Assembly: GCA_011033025.1 (NCBI GenBank)
Contig: WFMF01000409.1
Location: forward strand, 62,001-126,000
Direction of reading: 5' to 3'
Source of the DNA: Beroe forskalii
Lineage: Eukaryota; Ctenophora; Nuda; Beroida; Beroidae
Length of the DNA stretch: 64,000 nt
Shown: in pieces, positions 13,201-26,368 of the stretch
How positions within the stretch are numbered: position 1 is the first letter of the stretch
How the letters are laid out: each line of letters opens with the position of its first letter
Notes under the pieces: model-generated
Told to the model about the DNA's origin: nothing
Database searches by the model: none
What the model saw: only the letters and a program-made list of their open reading frames with translations
Program-made: the position numbers and the translations under genes

Positions 13201-16200
13201 ATCATGCATCTGAGAGACTGAAGAGAAGAGAGATTCTCAAGTCTAACCGCGCAGTCTCTGGCAGCCTTCATCCACCCACACCCACACACATAGAACTAGA
13301 GAAGTTAAAATGAAGAATATCACCACAGAACTCATGATCAACATGGCCAGGAGTGGAGAGGAGGAAATCTGTGTGTGAGAATGTTCGTGTATGAGTTTGC
13401 TGTAGGTGAGTTTGTGTGTTTGATTGTGTGTCTTTGGACTTTGTCCATGTGAAATGGTTTGTACGAGTACTGTTTTTGCGCCTTGAAGGGAGTCTTTGTG
13501 CGGGTTGGCAAGGTATTCTGACTCCTTGGGTCGTATGTAAACCATGAACTCCGCATCTTAAACCACATGTTCCATGCCAACATATCGTCCTCATGTTCCC
13601 ATGCACCCGGCACAGAGTGGAACTGGTAGCAAGCAATACTTGGAACAACGCTCATTATACTGAACAAATAACCACAAAATAATGAAATATATATGCTACT
13701 GTTTCGAATATCTTCATATGTTTTCAGTCTCGAAGTTGAAACCGGTAACCGTTTGAAAGAATCAGATGAATTGATATATCGTTTAGAAATCATAGCTAAA
13801 TAGCTAAGCATAAATCATAGCTCTGGATATTAAAGTATTATCGTTATTACATAAGTACAAACATAAGTTTTGCAGAACAAGAATATAAAGAATTGCTGAA
13901 TAAGCAAAAGAAAGGGTATAAAGGATTGTCGGAAAAATTGTGAGCAACCTAGAGGTTGTTTCACGTCAACGGACATCATATCATACCAGAACTTATTATA
14001 TTTGTTACCAGGACAACCAACAATTCATCCATGCCGACAATCGTCATCACAGTGAGAGTCAGAATTCCGGGGTCAAATTGACGGGGACTAACAAAATGGT
14101 TCTGATCTTCTACTTTAGAAAGAAAGTTCTAAATTAAATTTCAGCAACAATTCGTACGAAATTCAATTGAAACTGATGAACTGGTGCTGTGAAATAAATA
14201 ACTAATGAAATAAGGAAAAATGCTATGAAATTTTCGTTGATGCTAAATTGAATTGGTTATAAATTTTTCTCATTCCTTTCAGATCAATCACAGTGCAGAA
14301 GTAAAATGAACATCACAAAAATATCCAGAACTTTTTACAAAAGTAGAGAAATAGGTGCTAAAAAAGCATACGCGAGCAAAAAACGTAAAAATAAGGGAAG
14401 ACAAAAATCTTATACTAGTTTACCTTGCATAATGCATGGAAACCAGAAAATGCAACCAATGTCGGAACTGAGTGTACCAAGTCCACTATCTGTTCCTAAT
14501 TTGCTAATTACCGATCATATTTATAGGTACATTTAAAAAGAGATATACTCCACTACTTTCGAATAGACTTCACTACTTTGGAATAGACTTCACTACTTTC
14601 GACTACACTAAAAAAAGCTAGAATCTCACCAACTACTACAACTCACTACCTACTCATCCACCTCCTCCGGAGGATAGCTCGTGGGAAGGAGACTCCAGTG
14701 TTACCATGACAGCTCCTCAATTTATCCTATAAATTGGGCTCCAAATGTCATTCGTATTTTGTAACTAAATATAAATCTCATCTATTTATATTGTCCGTGT
14801 TGGCGTTGTGCCAGGGAAATATACCCATAACCTGGTCTGTTTCGCATGGCCCGAGCACAATGTTCTAATGTTTATACGACTTTACATTTATTATTTATAT
14901 TAGATTTGCAACATTAAGTAATTCATTAATTACTCGCTAATTGGAAGCCGTCACGGGGGCATTAAAATTGGTGCCAATAATAGCCACATTAAATTAAATA
15001 TAAATTCATAAATACAAATATAAATTATAAATGCGATGAGTTTCGACTTTCTACATCATATTTAACTTTTTACATCAAAATAGAAATCATCTGTTGCCCA
15101 AAGTATGCTCCAGGCATAAGCATCGTGGAATCCTTGTAGACTCCAAAATACTACCGAGCGTTAGGACTTGATGAAGCGTGAAATTTGAAGGGACTCTATT
15201 GTTGCCGAACAAAATGATAGCGTTGATAATTCCATCAACTTAGTACAATTATATAATGTACTAGGTAGGTATTGACATAGTGTACACTTCAGTAATCTAC
15301 TTAAATTCTGTAAAGCAGAAATGGAGTCATTCACACCAAAAAGTTGAGAACTTTTAACAAAATTGACTCTGTGGTCCGTATGCAAAGGTTATGGTTCCTA
15401 AATTATGACTTAACATTGAGGAATTGATCACAATAGGTACCTATATTGGCACTGCTGTACTGAGTTCTCACAAGGAAAATTTGAGAGTTGAGACGAATGC
15501 ATATTAAAACGGATTTGTTATCTTGTGACAAAGACATGATTAGAGAAGACGAATTCCGTAATTTCTGGTTGACTCAAGAAAACTGAATTAGAGAATGACG
15601 GATGTATGGTATATTTGCATTTGCCGACTTTTTCAAGACCGCAAACATGACATCAGCTCTATTACCTTTACTCTTTAACTTTCTAACCTTATCTTTGAAA
15701 GTTTGAAACTACAGCAAAAATGAAAATAGTAGATTTTTCACTGCCTTATACTCCCATAAATTCGCTATTAGGTACCTACCATATATTATACGAAATCAGA
15801 CATGCCGATTGGCAATACGATCAACCGCATAAACCTAAATACCAATTAACGGCTTAATTAATAGGTTATTGCTGCGCATTGGTCGTTATATATTTTCCGG
15901 AGAATAAAAGAGCCCTTCGAATATGAAAGAATGAAGTTTATTGCTTATGCAAATTACGAATGAACATTATGGCCAGCAGCAACGAAATACTGGAATATAA
16001 AAAGGATTGCCGTCTAATATCAAACAGCTCTTTATAAAACTATGAAAATATATAGTATGGCGTGACAATAGGCTACGGCCATTAGATTGTCCATTTCCAA
16101 CGCAATTAGAAGACATCTTACAGGTGTTCTGGAGTTAGTTGAATAGCATATTCATTACGAGATAATGAGGAGTAACCACACGAATATACAAATTAGAACT
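4258..16200. other. gene-free AT-rich stretch
   Basis: About 12 kb with no supported gene. It contains short inverted repeats, such as a 9-bp stem AGCTCTCAA/TTGAGAGCT around 7,338-7,367, and scattered open frames of 60-157 codons with no recognisable domain. The longest (minus strand, 13,338-13,811) is discussed among the rejected items. Confidence 0.55.
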
Positions 16201-16210
16201 GATATTTATA

Positions 16211-16234
16211 TTCTCCGCGAGGGATCGCGGAGAA
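16211..16234. repeat. perfect 10-bp-stem hairpin with GGGA loop
   Basis: TTCTCCGCGA, loop GGGA, then TCGCGGAGAA: a perfect GC-rich stem in an otherwise AT-rich area. Function unknown. Confidence 0.7.
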
Positions 16235-17068
16235 GGATTTTAGAGGAACATTCTGGAATTAGCAATTAATTAGTTGTGTGGATGATGATCAGCTGCCAAG
16301 TGGTTTTATGGGGCAATGAATGAAGAGCTGGTATAATGTTAATTTCATTAACTGCTACTCAGTATATGGGGTGGGGGTAATATCAACAAATTTAAATTAA
16401 CCGGTGACAGTGTCAATATACTACCTGCCTTCTACATCTCCTCAAATCTACTAGAAGTATCCAGAGCCAAATGCGACAGAGAACACAGATTACGGATGAC
16501 GGATCATGGTCCCTGGAACAATCCTTATCTTCCGATGGATAAATATACCTATCCAGTCACAAAAACATGAATCAGTCCAACCATATGCTCCAATGGACAA
16601 TGATTGTTAACTTACTAACAGATTAACAGACTACAGTCCAGACTGCAATATTCCTCAATGGAGTGATGGCACAATGGGACCGCTGCTCAGCGTCGTTGGC
16701 ACCACATACAAGCATAATACGTGTGGGAGCGTGGAAAACGGTCCGGAGAAATAAACAAGAAGCAAATTATAACGAGGTAGGAACACATAGAAGGGGGATA
16801 TCATTATATTATGCGTGCTAGAACTTTGGTAATGTCACACTTGGGCGCGAGAATTAGCGACATTTCACCAAACTTGGAGGAGAAACAACAACGACATGGA
16901 ATAGGGGAGGGTGATGGGGAAACATTGCTGGTAAAACGCCTCGATCAAATAAGATTTAGTTGGATGCCCTAAAGTTCTATACCTAGTACAAACGAAACAG
17001 GAAAAAATGGATTACTCGTTTAAGGTGACGGACAAATGGATTCTAGTTAGCATCTTAATCCGTTAATC

Positions 17069-17108
17069 GCAATTGTCCGTTCGATTCAAAGTTCGAACGG
17101 ACAATTGC
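17069..17108. repeat. perfect 16-bp inverted repeat
   Basis: GCAATTGTCCGTTCGA at 17,069-17,084 is followed after 8 bp by its exact reverse complement at 17,093-17,108. It could be a small MITE remnant or a structured RNA. Nothing around it decides this. Confidence 0.75.
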
Positions 17109-17802
17109 ATTTGACAGTCGACTAAGGTTATAAATCACTTATTCACAATCAGCATAAACAACTTATAACACATAACCAACCAACAATGTTCATGTCTCAT
17201 AGTTCACAACTTCACACTTCACTACAGAGATATAGAAAATACAATACAAAGGCGTCAAATGATTGAATGATTCAGTGACCAGCGACCAGTTACAGTGTTC
17301 TCTGAAAATCTGAAAGGTACTCAATGCGGAATCTAAACACTTAAGATCGAAAAGAAGTCAATAGAGCAATAGTCATTGGATCGACAACGCGCGTACACTG
17401 AAAAGCCGCGCGAGCCGTAATAACGATTACATCTTCAACAGCGCTCGATTTTTTTGAGTCGAGCGCCGCGCAATGCCAAATACTTGGAATCTGAAACTAA
17501 ACCATGAGGTTTATGGATAAAACATCGCAACTGATAAATTCTTGCCACATGCCATGTGCCCCTGTTTGTTCTCGCATTTGCACTGCCCGCGCTTGCCTCA
17601 ACCAGGACACTGGTTCCGCTCACATAGTGCGCCGCGCGGCGCAACGCTCCTGGTTTGGGGGTATGCCCGCGCCTAACCAGAGGCGTCGCGTCGCGTGCGC
17701 GTAAAAATAGGGATTATGGAATAGGGATCTGGTTAGAGCAAGTGTTAATTATCAAAACAATTCCACAAAACCAAGCAAATCCAGCTACTGTTGTTAATGA
17801 TA

Positions 17803-18020
17803 CCGTGGTGTTTCCACATAAAAGACGGCGCGCACTCAGTGCGCGCCACTGAGTGCGCGCCATTCCCACCTTGGAGATTTAATGGTGGGAATGGCGCGCA
17901 CTCAGTGCGCGCCATTTTTATCATGTGGAAACACCACGGATATGAAGTGAAACAAATTATGACCTATTTTTATCATGTGGAAACACCACGGATATGAAGT
18001 GAAACAAATTATGACCTATT
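17803..18020. repeat. palindromic element with tandemly duplicated end
   Basis: An inverted repeat starts at CCGTGGTGTTTCCACA (17,803) and is matched by TGTGGAAACACCACGG at 17,924-17,939. Inside, GC-rich arms containing GGCGCGCACTCAGTG face each other around a short AT-rich centre near 17,877. The right end, about 52 bp beginning near TATCATGTGGAAACACC, is duplicated directly after itself (period 52; second copy to about 18,020). This looks like a MITE-type element that afterwards underwent a tandem duplication. Confidence 0.7.
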
Positions 18021-19812
18021 TTTTATGATCTACTTATTGAAAGATTCAGTATATATTATTAAAAAAAAGTCAAGCCCCAAAAATGTGATAAACACTAAAA
18101 ATTCAAATCATTGGTGGTAGAGGGCATGCTACTTCTCAAGGATCAATGTATTCTTTCGATAATTTTCATACTAATTGTTTAAAAATGGTCTACTCTGCTG
18201 CTGCCGGTGTGTGCTGTCCCCCCCGTCCCCGTCCAACCACCCCCCATGCATCAACCCCTTTAATCCTATAAATTAACGTCAGTTAACAACAAGTAGGTAA
18301 ATTTAAGTTTACTGGTTAAACTCTCTCCATGCTCATTAGAATTTCCAATGCCAAAAATCAAGAAATTACACGTTAATTTTCGAAATAATACTGGTAACTA
18401 GTAAAAGCTCACAAGCACAAAAATGACTGCTAGTCGACTAAGGCAGCACTATAGTTCTGATTCTTATGCTTCTCCTGATGGCCCGTGGGGGCTCGATTCC
18501 GTCAGTATCGCAGGTGGTCCCCCTGGGTACCCGGTGGTCGTTGAAGCTGCGCAGGCAAACGATCCCCTTTCATCAGCCATCTTGCGATAGGGGCGGAAAG
18601 TCGTTGCTTCCCGCGGGTTATCACGGGGTCGAGGAGAGTCCAAATCAAATTTAATTTAATTCCAATCTTAAAATTGAATACTGAAAATAAAGCACGAGCA
18701 AAGAAAAACTGTCCATATGCATATATGCTTCACCGTCACGAACTAAAGGGGCATGAAATGGTAAAATTAGATAAAACTATCAAACAGATTTATTGAATAA
18801 AGTTCACTAAATTACTTGAAATCACCCTCAAGTTAAAGATCGTAACTTTATACGTGTTAAATAGCTGTTTCATTGATACAAAAGGTATGATGCGTTTTTG
18901 ACCAAGTATATGCGTTTGGTATCCAATTATCTCTCATCGAAATGAATAATAAGCAGCTTGATTTTATGTGAGTTTAGAGCGACACGAATGCTGAAATTTT
19001 AAACATGCACGTATTTATATTATTGATGCAAATTTGATACATTAAATAATCGGAATGCGTAGAATTATTGTTTTATTCAGTTTTGAATAACATGTAATTG
19101 ATGTATAACATAATATGTTTGATTTATAAGTGTGTTTAGAATTAGACTTATGCACTTGTAGTTACCTGTAGGCATGTTGAAACTTAAATGAATATTGAAA
19201 TCGTGCAATGATAATACGCAAACACAATCAAACGGAAGTGTATTTTATAAAACAATGCATATGGCTGATAGGTAGGTTTAACTATAACAAAATGATACGA
19301 TAGACTTATTATGATATTTTGCGTATTGTAAACGTATTATAAACGTATTATAAACGTATTATGAACATATTATGACCGCATTATGATATTATTTATAAAT
19401 TGATAAACGATGCGTATTTTATTAAATTTAAATAATGCGTCTACGGATAATAGATGAGGATACGCATAAAAATATAAAATATAAAATACGTATCCAAGAA
19501 TTCCTATAAGTATAACTATATCGGTTCGATCTTCGTTTTATCTAATATATTTTATTATGAATTTAAGTACGCACTTAGAAAGTTTAGAAATCAGCAATTA
19601 AATACTTAAAAAATTTTATTAGAAATTTTACGCATGAATACTTGATATTACTATTAGGCATAGTTTCAATGGTGTGAAAAGTGAACGTGCAGTGTATATT
19701 ATAATGGACATGAACGCGCACCATTGCGCCTATAAATATAAATAAGTGTGACGGTGTGTGTCCATGACCCATGTCAATATTTTATGGTTTTATCTTGATT
19801 CAAGTGAAGTGT
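18021..19812. other. gene-free stretch with low-order repeats
   Basis: No gene seen. At 18,475-18,640 there is a moderately GC-rich segment that includes GGGCTCGATTCC, resembling a Pol III B box; it may be a tRNA-derived SINE fragment, but I see no clear A box. At 19,322-19,380 an 11-13 bp unit (GTATTATAAAC) is repeated about five times. Confidence 0.5.
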
Positions 19813-20243
19813 ACGACCACCCGGAACCTGCCATGCGTCGCCGACTAGGGCCCTGAGTCCTCGTGCTTCGACCCGAGGACATACAGGCAGACTAGCGCGG
19901 CGGCTTTTGTCGGTTACCTGAGGAATAGGTTCTCACCCATGCCCTCCTGATCGGTTGTGCGCGTCGTTCGGTTGCTGCGCTCCCAAGTGCGGCAAGTGCG
20001 CATGCTGGGTCGGTCATACGGGCTGGACCAGCGCGGCGTGCGTGCAGTCACCGGCGCGCGCGGCTTGAGCCGCGCCCGCTGGGCATGCAGGACGCCCACC
20101 GTCCATGCCCGGTGGGTGCGGTGCTGGTCGCGCGCGTCGGTGGGCTCGGCCAGTTTGCGTGGCCGGTGTGGCGTTTGTTTTTGTGCGCGCAGTGCGGCAA
20201 TGGGCTGGCGCGCGCGGCTGGACGGATGGCATGGGTTGCATTT
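19813..20243. other. isolated GC-rich island, not recognised
   Basis: About 430 bp that are strongly GC- and CpG-rich, set sharply between AT-rich flanks. It contains short inverted repeats such as GCGCGGCT/AGCCGCGC near 20,060 and CCCACCG/CGGTGGG near 20,095. Both strands are open for about 115 codons, but neither translation resembles a known family; open frames on both strands are expected at this composition. It could be a transposable-element terminus, a foreign insertion or a CpG island. Confidence 0.5.
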
Positions 20244-20539
20244 AAAGTTAGATAATAAACAGTACAATACGGCTAATTTAATAATTGCAATCGTGCAACC
20301 ATAGATTATCTTAAGCTGCTATCAGGTCGACATGCAAAAAGCGCAAAAATGAAGTAGTGTACTGTTTAAAGCATGTTTGGGTTATTTATTTAAAGGGTCA
20401 AGGTGAGGAATTTTTTGTGTAGCTTATTTTTATTGTATTCCAAATTGATGATTAAAAATAAATTTCTTTTCCTTACCCCTTTTTCAATTTAATGATGAAA
20501 GTTGCAGCTTATATGACCAAGTTTATGTGCAACTTTCTT

Positions 20540-20812
20540 GTGGCAAATTTCTCAAGCGAACTCATGTTATGCCTTTTTTCACTCACAAGGAGGTTAGTAT
20601 GTGACATGTTCACACACTTTATAGCAACCGTTTTGGCACTATACAATGTATTTGTATTCATTAAACTTATGTGTTTGCAAATTTCTCAAGCGAACTCATG
20701 TTATGCCTTTTTTCACTCACAAGGAGGTTAGTATTTGACATGTTCACACACTTTATAGCAACCATTTTGGCACCATACAATATATTTGCATTGGTTAAAC
20801 TTATGAGTTTGC
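20540..20812. repeat. direct tandem duplication, two units of 134 bp
   Basis: Two nearly identical 134-bp copies. Each starts near CAAATTTCTCAAGCGAACTC (20,544 and 20,678) and contains CACAAGGAGGTTAGTAT. Their high identity suggests a recent duplication. Confidence 0.85.
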
Positions 20813-21560
20813 TCTTTAAATTAATCTTTTTAAATGAGAAAATGCTTTGTTTTCATTCTTTCCATGGTACTGGTACCAGAAGGTTTTCATACAAATAATA
20901 AATTAATGGATTTAGTTCATAGGTACAAGGTTTTGGTTCTTACAAATTTCAACTCTATAATTCACCCATCAGACAATATTTGATGCAATGAAACACTTCC
21001 CTGTTAATATCCCTGTCACAAAGAATAACTTCAAGAACATCAATTTGAAGTTGGAAATGATAATGTACAAATCAAACAAAGATAACTCAGCTGGTATAGA
21101 AAAACGACAGATGGGTGTTATTCTATTTCATCTCAAGGTGATTTCATAATCATAACGCATATGTGTGCAGACTGCTCGATTGACAGTGGCCTCGATAAAG
21201 ACACGCAGATTTCCTCTGCATGCTTCAACTTTCTATACAAATTCCGTCAAAAGCACACAATTTTTGTGTGTCTCTGTCAAGCCCTTTTTCAATCAAGCGG
21301 TCTGCACACATATGGGTACTCATTGAATTCTAAATGTATTCATGTAGGTAATACATGAATACATGGATAGGTATGTATCCATTTGAATCAACTCAAATGG
21401 ACACATGATCAATAGCTATGAATTTTAAGCCAATAAATGATCTGAAGTGCAAAAGTGATGCCCAAAAAGTCTGCTTATTTAAGATTTCATTTGATTTTAA
21501 AATATATACTTGCCTACATACTGTTGTAAATGTTTATTGTTTCATTACAACCTTTTGCAG

Positions 21561-22260
21561 GATATAATCTGTAACAGAGTGATAAGTGGTACCCATGAGT
21601 TCACTAAAGAAATGACTGGTATGGCTAAACTAGACCTCAAGATCTGCTATACCTCAGGAGTGTTTGGCTTTGGTTACTCCCGTAGGGTAAGCTTTGAAAG
21701 TGAGATATCAGACAATGAGTTTCCAGCAAATATAGAGGAGCGGCTTCTTCTCTCCCTCTTCCCTAGGTACAAGCCCCCTGCTGACAAGGCTGATGAAGCT
21801 CATGGTGGGATGCATGCTGTCAAAGACGTTCCCATTCCAGACATTCTACCCATGTTTAGAGACAAGGATGAGCCAGGAGCGGATAAGTTCCTAGACCCAA
21901 CCAAGTGGAAAGATCACAGTGCCTCTGCACTGATGAAGGACTGCAATAGGTTACACAGGCTGAGACAGGCCCTACTAGCTTGTGATTCCTACTACCTCAG
22001 GAAGGTTTTCTTGGAGAAACTTGTACTCCAAAACCAGGAGATGAGTTTGGCAGACTTGTCCAGGTACAAGGCACAGAAAGCAGAAGACAACGACACACTG
22101 AATAACCTGATGGCTCAGGCTGAGCAGTTAGGGTCCATGAATGAGGCTAATTTCACGAGAAGGATGTCCAGTGCAGTCAACCAGGATGATATTAGGGGTG
22201 TATTCAAGGACTTGGACAAGAGCATGCTGGCAGGAAAGGTGGTAGAGGGAGATGAAGGGG
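21561..22260 (+). CDS. 5' exon of a PH-domain gene (shared by two downstream cassettes)
   Basis: A 700-bp open exon preceded by a good acceptor (CCTTTTGCAG) and ending at a donor (GGGG|GTAAAT) in phase 1. It encodes about 233 residues, acidic and helix-rich, with no domain I recognise; segments such as KDVPIPDILPMF and LHRLRQALLACDSYYLRK suggest a folded or coiled region. The frame is open to the 5' splice acceptor, so the initiator may lie in an unseen upstream exon. Internal ATGs near 21,615 are possible starts. Reading through the donor gives a stop at 22,272. Phase 1 matches the acceptors of exon 2 in both downstream cassettes (22,708 and 26,952). No second copy of this exon is present, so the tandem duplication did not include it. 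Confidence 0.7.
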
Positions 22261-22707
22261 GTAAATTTGACTGACCTTAATTAAACAGCATAGGTTACTG
22301 AATTAAAAGTAATATTTATTGATGATTTTTGTGTGGCAATATATAGTACATGGAATGATATCTATTTGATGGTGGTTCCTGATTAATTTATAAATTCTAT
22401 TGTTTTTGAACTACAGATTTTTCATGATATGAATTGTTTTCCCATTATCATTAAAGATCAAACATAAATAGCTCTTCCTACTTATCTAGTGATAAGCTTA
22501 TCAGTGGTGATACCAAAATTGAATATTTTTTGATAAGAAGGGTAAAAGAATTTTGGTTAAATTGCATTAATTTTGCTATTTAGAAAAACAAAATTTTGAT
22601 AGGCAAATCATGATTTAACATCGTCATATCACTGAACATAGACAGTCAATGGTTAATTGAATTTTGTTACTTTTTTGACCACTTCATGTCACGAATTAGC
22701 TGTGCAG

Positions 22708-25700
22708 TTTGCCCTGAGATAATGGATGAAGAAGATATCAAATATGGTGGACTATTCAAGAGAGCAGGGTTCTTCAACGCCACTGGTGGAAGGCCAGCGT
22801 GGAATAAGAGATTTTTTGCTTTCAACAAGTGGACAATGATGCTCCAGGTAAAAAGAATTTCTCAACTTCAAACATTTGAGAATTACAGATACAATTTTTC
22901 CAATGGATCCCTCCTGTTTTAAATAAAAGCCTGGCATCTGTTATTTTGTTTGATAGATAAAAATCGTGAAATTTGTACAGGTCATTGCTATTGGGACAAA
23001 TGTGATTATACAGCCAAGATTTAGATTTTATTGTATTGTATGGATCCCCTTCCTGGAGGAAGAAGGACGTTTCCTTGTTGGGAAACACAGATACGGGTCA
23101 CAGGACATCACTTATAGCAAAATCTTGAAATAAAACTAAAATTAAATTGCTAATTTTTGCAACACTCATGACAACCGTCAACCATTCAAACTTGTAGCAA
23201 CCATTCAAGTCCCCACCCCATATCCTGCTCAGTTCTGGGAGGGGGAAGAAGAGATGAACTACAAGTTAGATGGGTTTGTAAGGAGTGTGCCTAAGAGAAG
23301 CCTATCTCTACTCTCTTCTCAACTCATTGTACAGCCTGGACCCGTCCAGCGCTCTGTCTTCGGGCTAAGGTTACAGTGGTGCTGGAATAACAGTTAGATG
23401 AAGTGTAAGAAATTGGAAACTTTAGATGAGACATCCCAATTAGTTTTAAAATCTGATTGCTTGTAAACAGAATTATGAACTTAAGTTCAATCGTATTATG
23501 ATCATTGATGATTAATAGTTGAACTTTATTTTAGGTACCCATTCATCATAACCAATGGCCCCGTGTTTGATGGACGAACCTTATATCTCTCTGCCCACTC
23601 TGAAGCAGTTAGAGATGAATGGATTGAAACTATAAAGGAATCTTTAGAACTACTTAAACAAAGGCAACGGGTTTGTTTTCATGGATCAAAGTTGCATGTT
23701 TGATTAATCAATTGAATGCAAGCTATTCTATGCTATAGTTATATAGTTATTGGTTCCCACTTGTATCTTGAAATTCAAGGCTTCAGCTCAAACAGGTCTC
23801 ATCAATCAGATTGCTCTGATGCGAAAGGAGATCGTGACAGATGAAAGTGATCCAGCATTTGACACTCTGGACAACCAACACAAGATTATGGTCCATTTAC
23901 AGAGTAAGATGAAGGAAATAGAGCAAAAGATCAGTAGAACCCACGTTAGTTTTGATTGCTGTCTTCTCTCGTATATTCAATGTTTCAGTGCTGTCATGTT
24001 GCAGTCGTGGGTCCATAAAAACCAGAACATGTTCCATTAAAAATAATCAGCTACATTGACTTCCACCTCTTCAGTTCCAGTGCAAGGTTATGCATGACAG
24101 GAACAACTCCCTTCTGAAGAAGCAGGAAAATGTGTGGGACCTTCACAGACAAGTCGATCAGAAGTTGTATGCACTGACATGCGAGGACACCCACCCTCAG
24201 TAAGTTGGTAAATGCCATACCTTACGAGAAATATATTTATGTGGCAACATATCTATAACACAGTCAGTCTCATCCCATATTATAGGAACGGAACAACACC
24301 CTCCCTCTCCCACTTACCTAAGCTTACTCCACAGTGTGGTTACAGTGTATTATGTACAGAGACGGGTAACAATAAGTAAAAGGGTGTACTTTCTTTCCCT
24401 CCCAATCATTACAGCAAACTCTCAATATTTTCCTCTCCAGTCAACACTCCTTCATATTTCCACTGTAACGTCTCACAACCCGATTCCTCTTATTACTTTT
24501 GAAATTTGATTGTCAGATTCTGACCAGTTTCCAATAGTTTCCCAATATAATTTGATATTAGTACATTTCTTACAGGCACCGGTTCAGGTTTATCATACCT
24601 AACTCATTCGAAGAAATGTATAACCTGCCATTTGGGATCTACAAACACACCACTCAAGATTTCATCTCAAAGAAGTACCATCGTCCTGAATCAATGACTC
24701 GGCATCAGATGTATCTGTATGGGTAGGTCAACCAATGTAATTTTTCGGAGCAGTGAATCATAGAACCATTTGATGCAAGTAGTTGCTGTTTATCTTATGG
24801 GCAATTATAAGATGACACACGAAGGGATATATTTAAAATAGATCTTACCGGGCACATGTATACATCAGTCGAGCAAATGGAATTGGAAGATCAATCAAGT
24901 TTTCCATTCAAACGAATGATGGTTCTAAAGCTAAACTTCTAAACTCTTCAAAGTTTAAAACATCATTTCAGTGCTAATAGGTTGAATAAGATGTTCGACC
25001 GGGCTGAGAATCCTATCCGTCCTGAATTCCATCTTGAAGACCAAAAATACTATCCTGATTTCAATGATGACGTCATTGTTAATGGAGTTCATACCCCACG
25101 GGACAAAGCAGGAGAAAAGGTTACTTCTGATTTGTTCTTGTGTCTCTCAAATCTCAATATTAAGCGGGATAATGAGTCCTAAGAAAATTTTGCTTTCAAA
25201 ATTTTGAATTGTGGCCATTTTCAAGAATTACAGCTTTCTCCAAAACCCAATTTATTGGCTTAAATGGACTTTTTTGTCCATGAGTGGGCAAATAGACCAA
25301 AAATATGATTTATTTAAGCTGCATTTTACCATGGGACTGTATTGCAGAGAGTGCAATAGAACTAAATAATGATGCAGTTTTACACAAATTTTTCCCAAAG
25401 TCCAAGTGTGTGAGATTATTTTCTAAATTTTGATCAGAGTCAAGGGGGTCGTCCAAACGTTTTAACTACTCATTAACTGTTTCTGTTCCCTTACTCAGAA
25501 ATAAAGGACGTCGATCATCAAATCAGACAGTTAGCAGACAGTGAAGACATGGATTTGTGGTCCCTAAAGCAAAGCAATGTATTCGATCTGGTGAAGAAGG
25601 AGAAGGAGAGAGATAACTTCCAGAAGATCAAGGAACTTGGCGCTTGTAAGTTGTAGAAGTCTATGCTGGGCTATCTCTAGAAATTTTGCAAACCTCTTTC

Positions 25701-26368
25701 CTATTTTAGTATCGTCCGTTCATCCATTTTCTTTTGAAAATAAACCTCACAACTTTAAACCTATCAGGCTACGATTATAACATGACACACTGGGAATTTG
25801 TACCAGAAGGTCCCGATTCAGAAACAGAAGAAGAGAGGGTCGAGAGGATGATTGAACTACGCGAACAAAATGTTAGTTTGTTCTTTCTAAACCAGGCGTC
25901 TCGTCCTCGAGGTGATTGGAGTGCTATGCTGCGCTGGGGTACTTTATTGCGTTGCATGACAGTGCCCAAAGTCCTTTCGATGCCACGTGCCTTTAGGAAA
26001 TACCCAAGCGCGGTGTAGTAGGCTGCACCTCAAAAGATCGAGACACCACAGGAAATCAAATGAAATGAATTAAACATGGAGATATATTGATTGGCAATTG
26101 TTATATTTGAAGTTTTTAAAGCTCGAATGAAAGAACTCAGGAATATAATTTGATCAAATATAAAAGTGTTGACTGATGAAGTGTTTGCTCTATTTTCAAT
26201 CACAAAAATATAATAACATAAATAATTCAGAGTCGGGACCCGACCGATCTTCTGCAATCAGCTGCCTATCGACCTATAGAAACATATGAAGCGGCTCTGG
26301 CAGAAATTGCTGCATACGAAAAAACAGATCTTCAATACAAAGTCCCAGGGAAGACAGCTAGGTTCTGA
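22708..26368 (+). pseudogene. first 3' cassette of the PH-domain gene, decayed
   Basis: Homologous exon by exon to 26,952-31,622. Exons: 22,708-22,847; about 23,198-23,369 (damaged); 23,535-23,670; 23,780-23,944; 24,075-24,199; 24,576-24,722; 24,972-25,119; 25,499-25,645; 25,768-25,871; 26,231-26,368 (stop TGA). The first three encode a pleckstrin-homology domain: GGLFKRAGFF with NKRFFAF near its start, and the helix VRDEWIETIKESLELL at its end. A coiled coil (INQIALMRKEI) and a C-terminal region (RPEFHLEDQKYYPDF, KVPGKTARF) follow. Two lesions are visible. The 5' part of exon 3 is replaced by an insertion containing stops. The 24,972 exon is 148 bp, against 149 in the other copy, so joining it to the next exon reads into TAA at once. 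It may be a pseudogene, or still contribute the intact 23,780-23,944 exon by alternative splicing. Confidence 0.65.

Noticed and set aside
13338-13811. 157-codon minus-strand open frame, longest in the first 20 kb
   Set aside because: Overlaps other open frames of similar length on the same strand, has no domain or coding composition, and its C-terminal part is a low-complexity His/Thr/Ser stretch from GTGTGT-like DNA.
19914-20304. Overlapping 115-117 codon frames on both strands in the GC-rich island
   Set aside because: Open frames on both strands are expected at high GC. Both translations are Arg/Ala/Pro-rich without any motif.
23198-23369. Using the GTAG|CAACC acceptor for exon 3 of the first cassette
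   Set aside because: The upstream exon ends in phase 0 and this acceptor would give an early stop. The intact copy shows that exon 3 starts further upstream (27,137).
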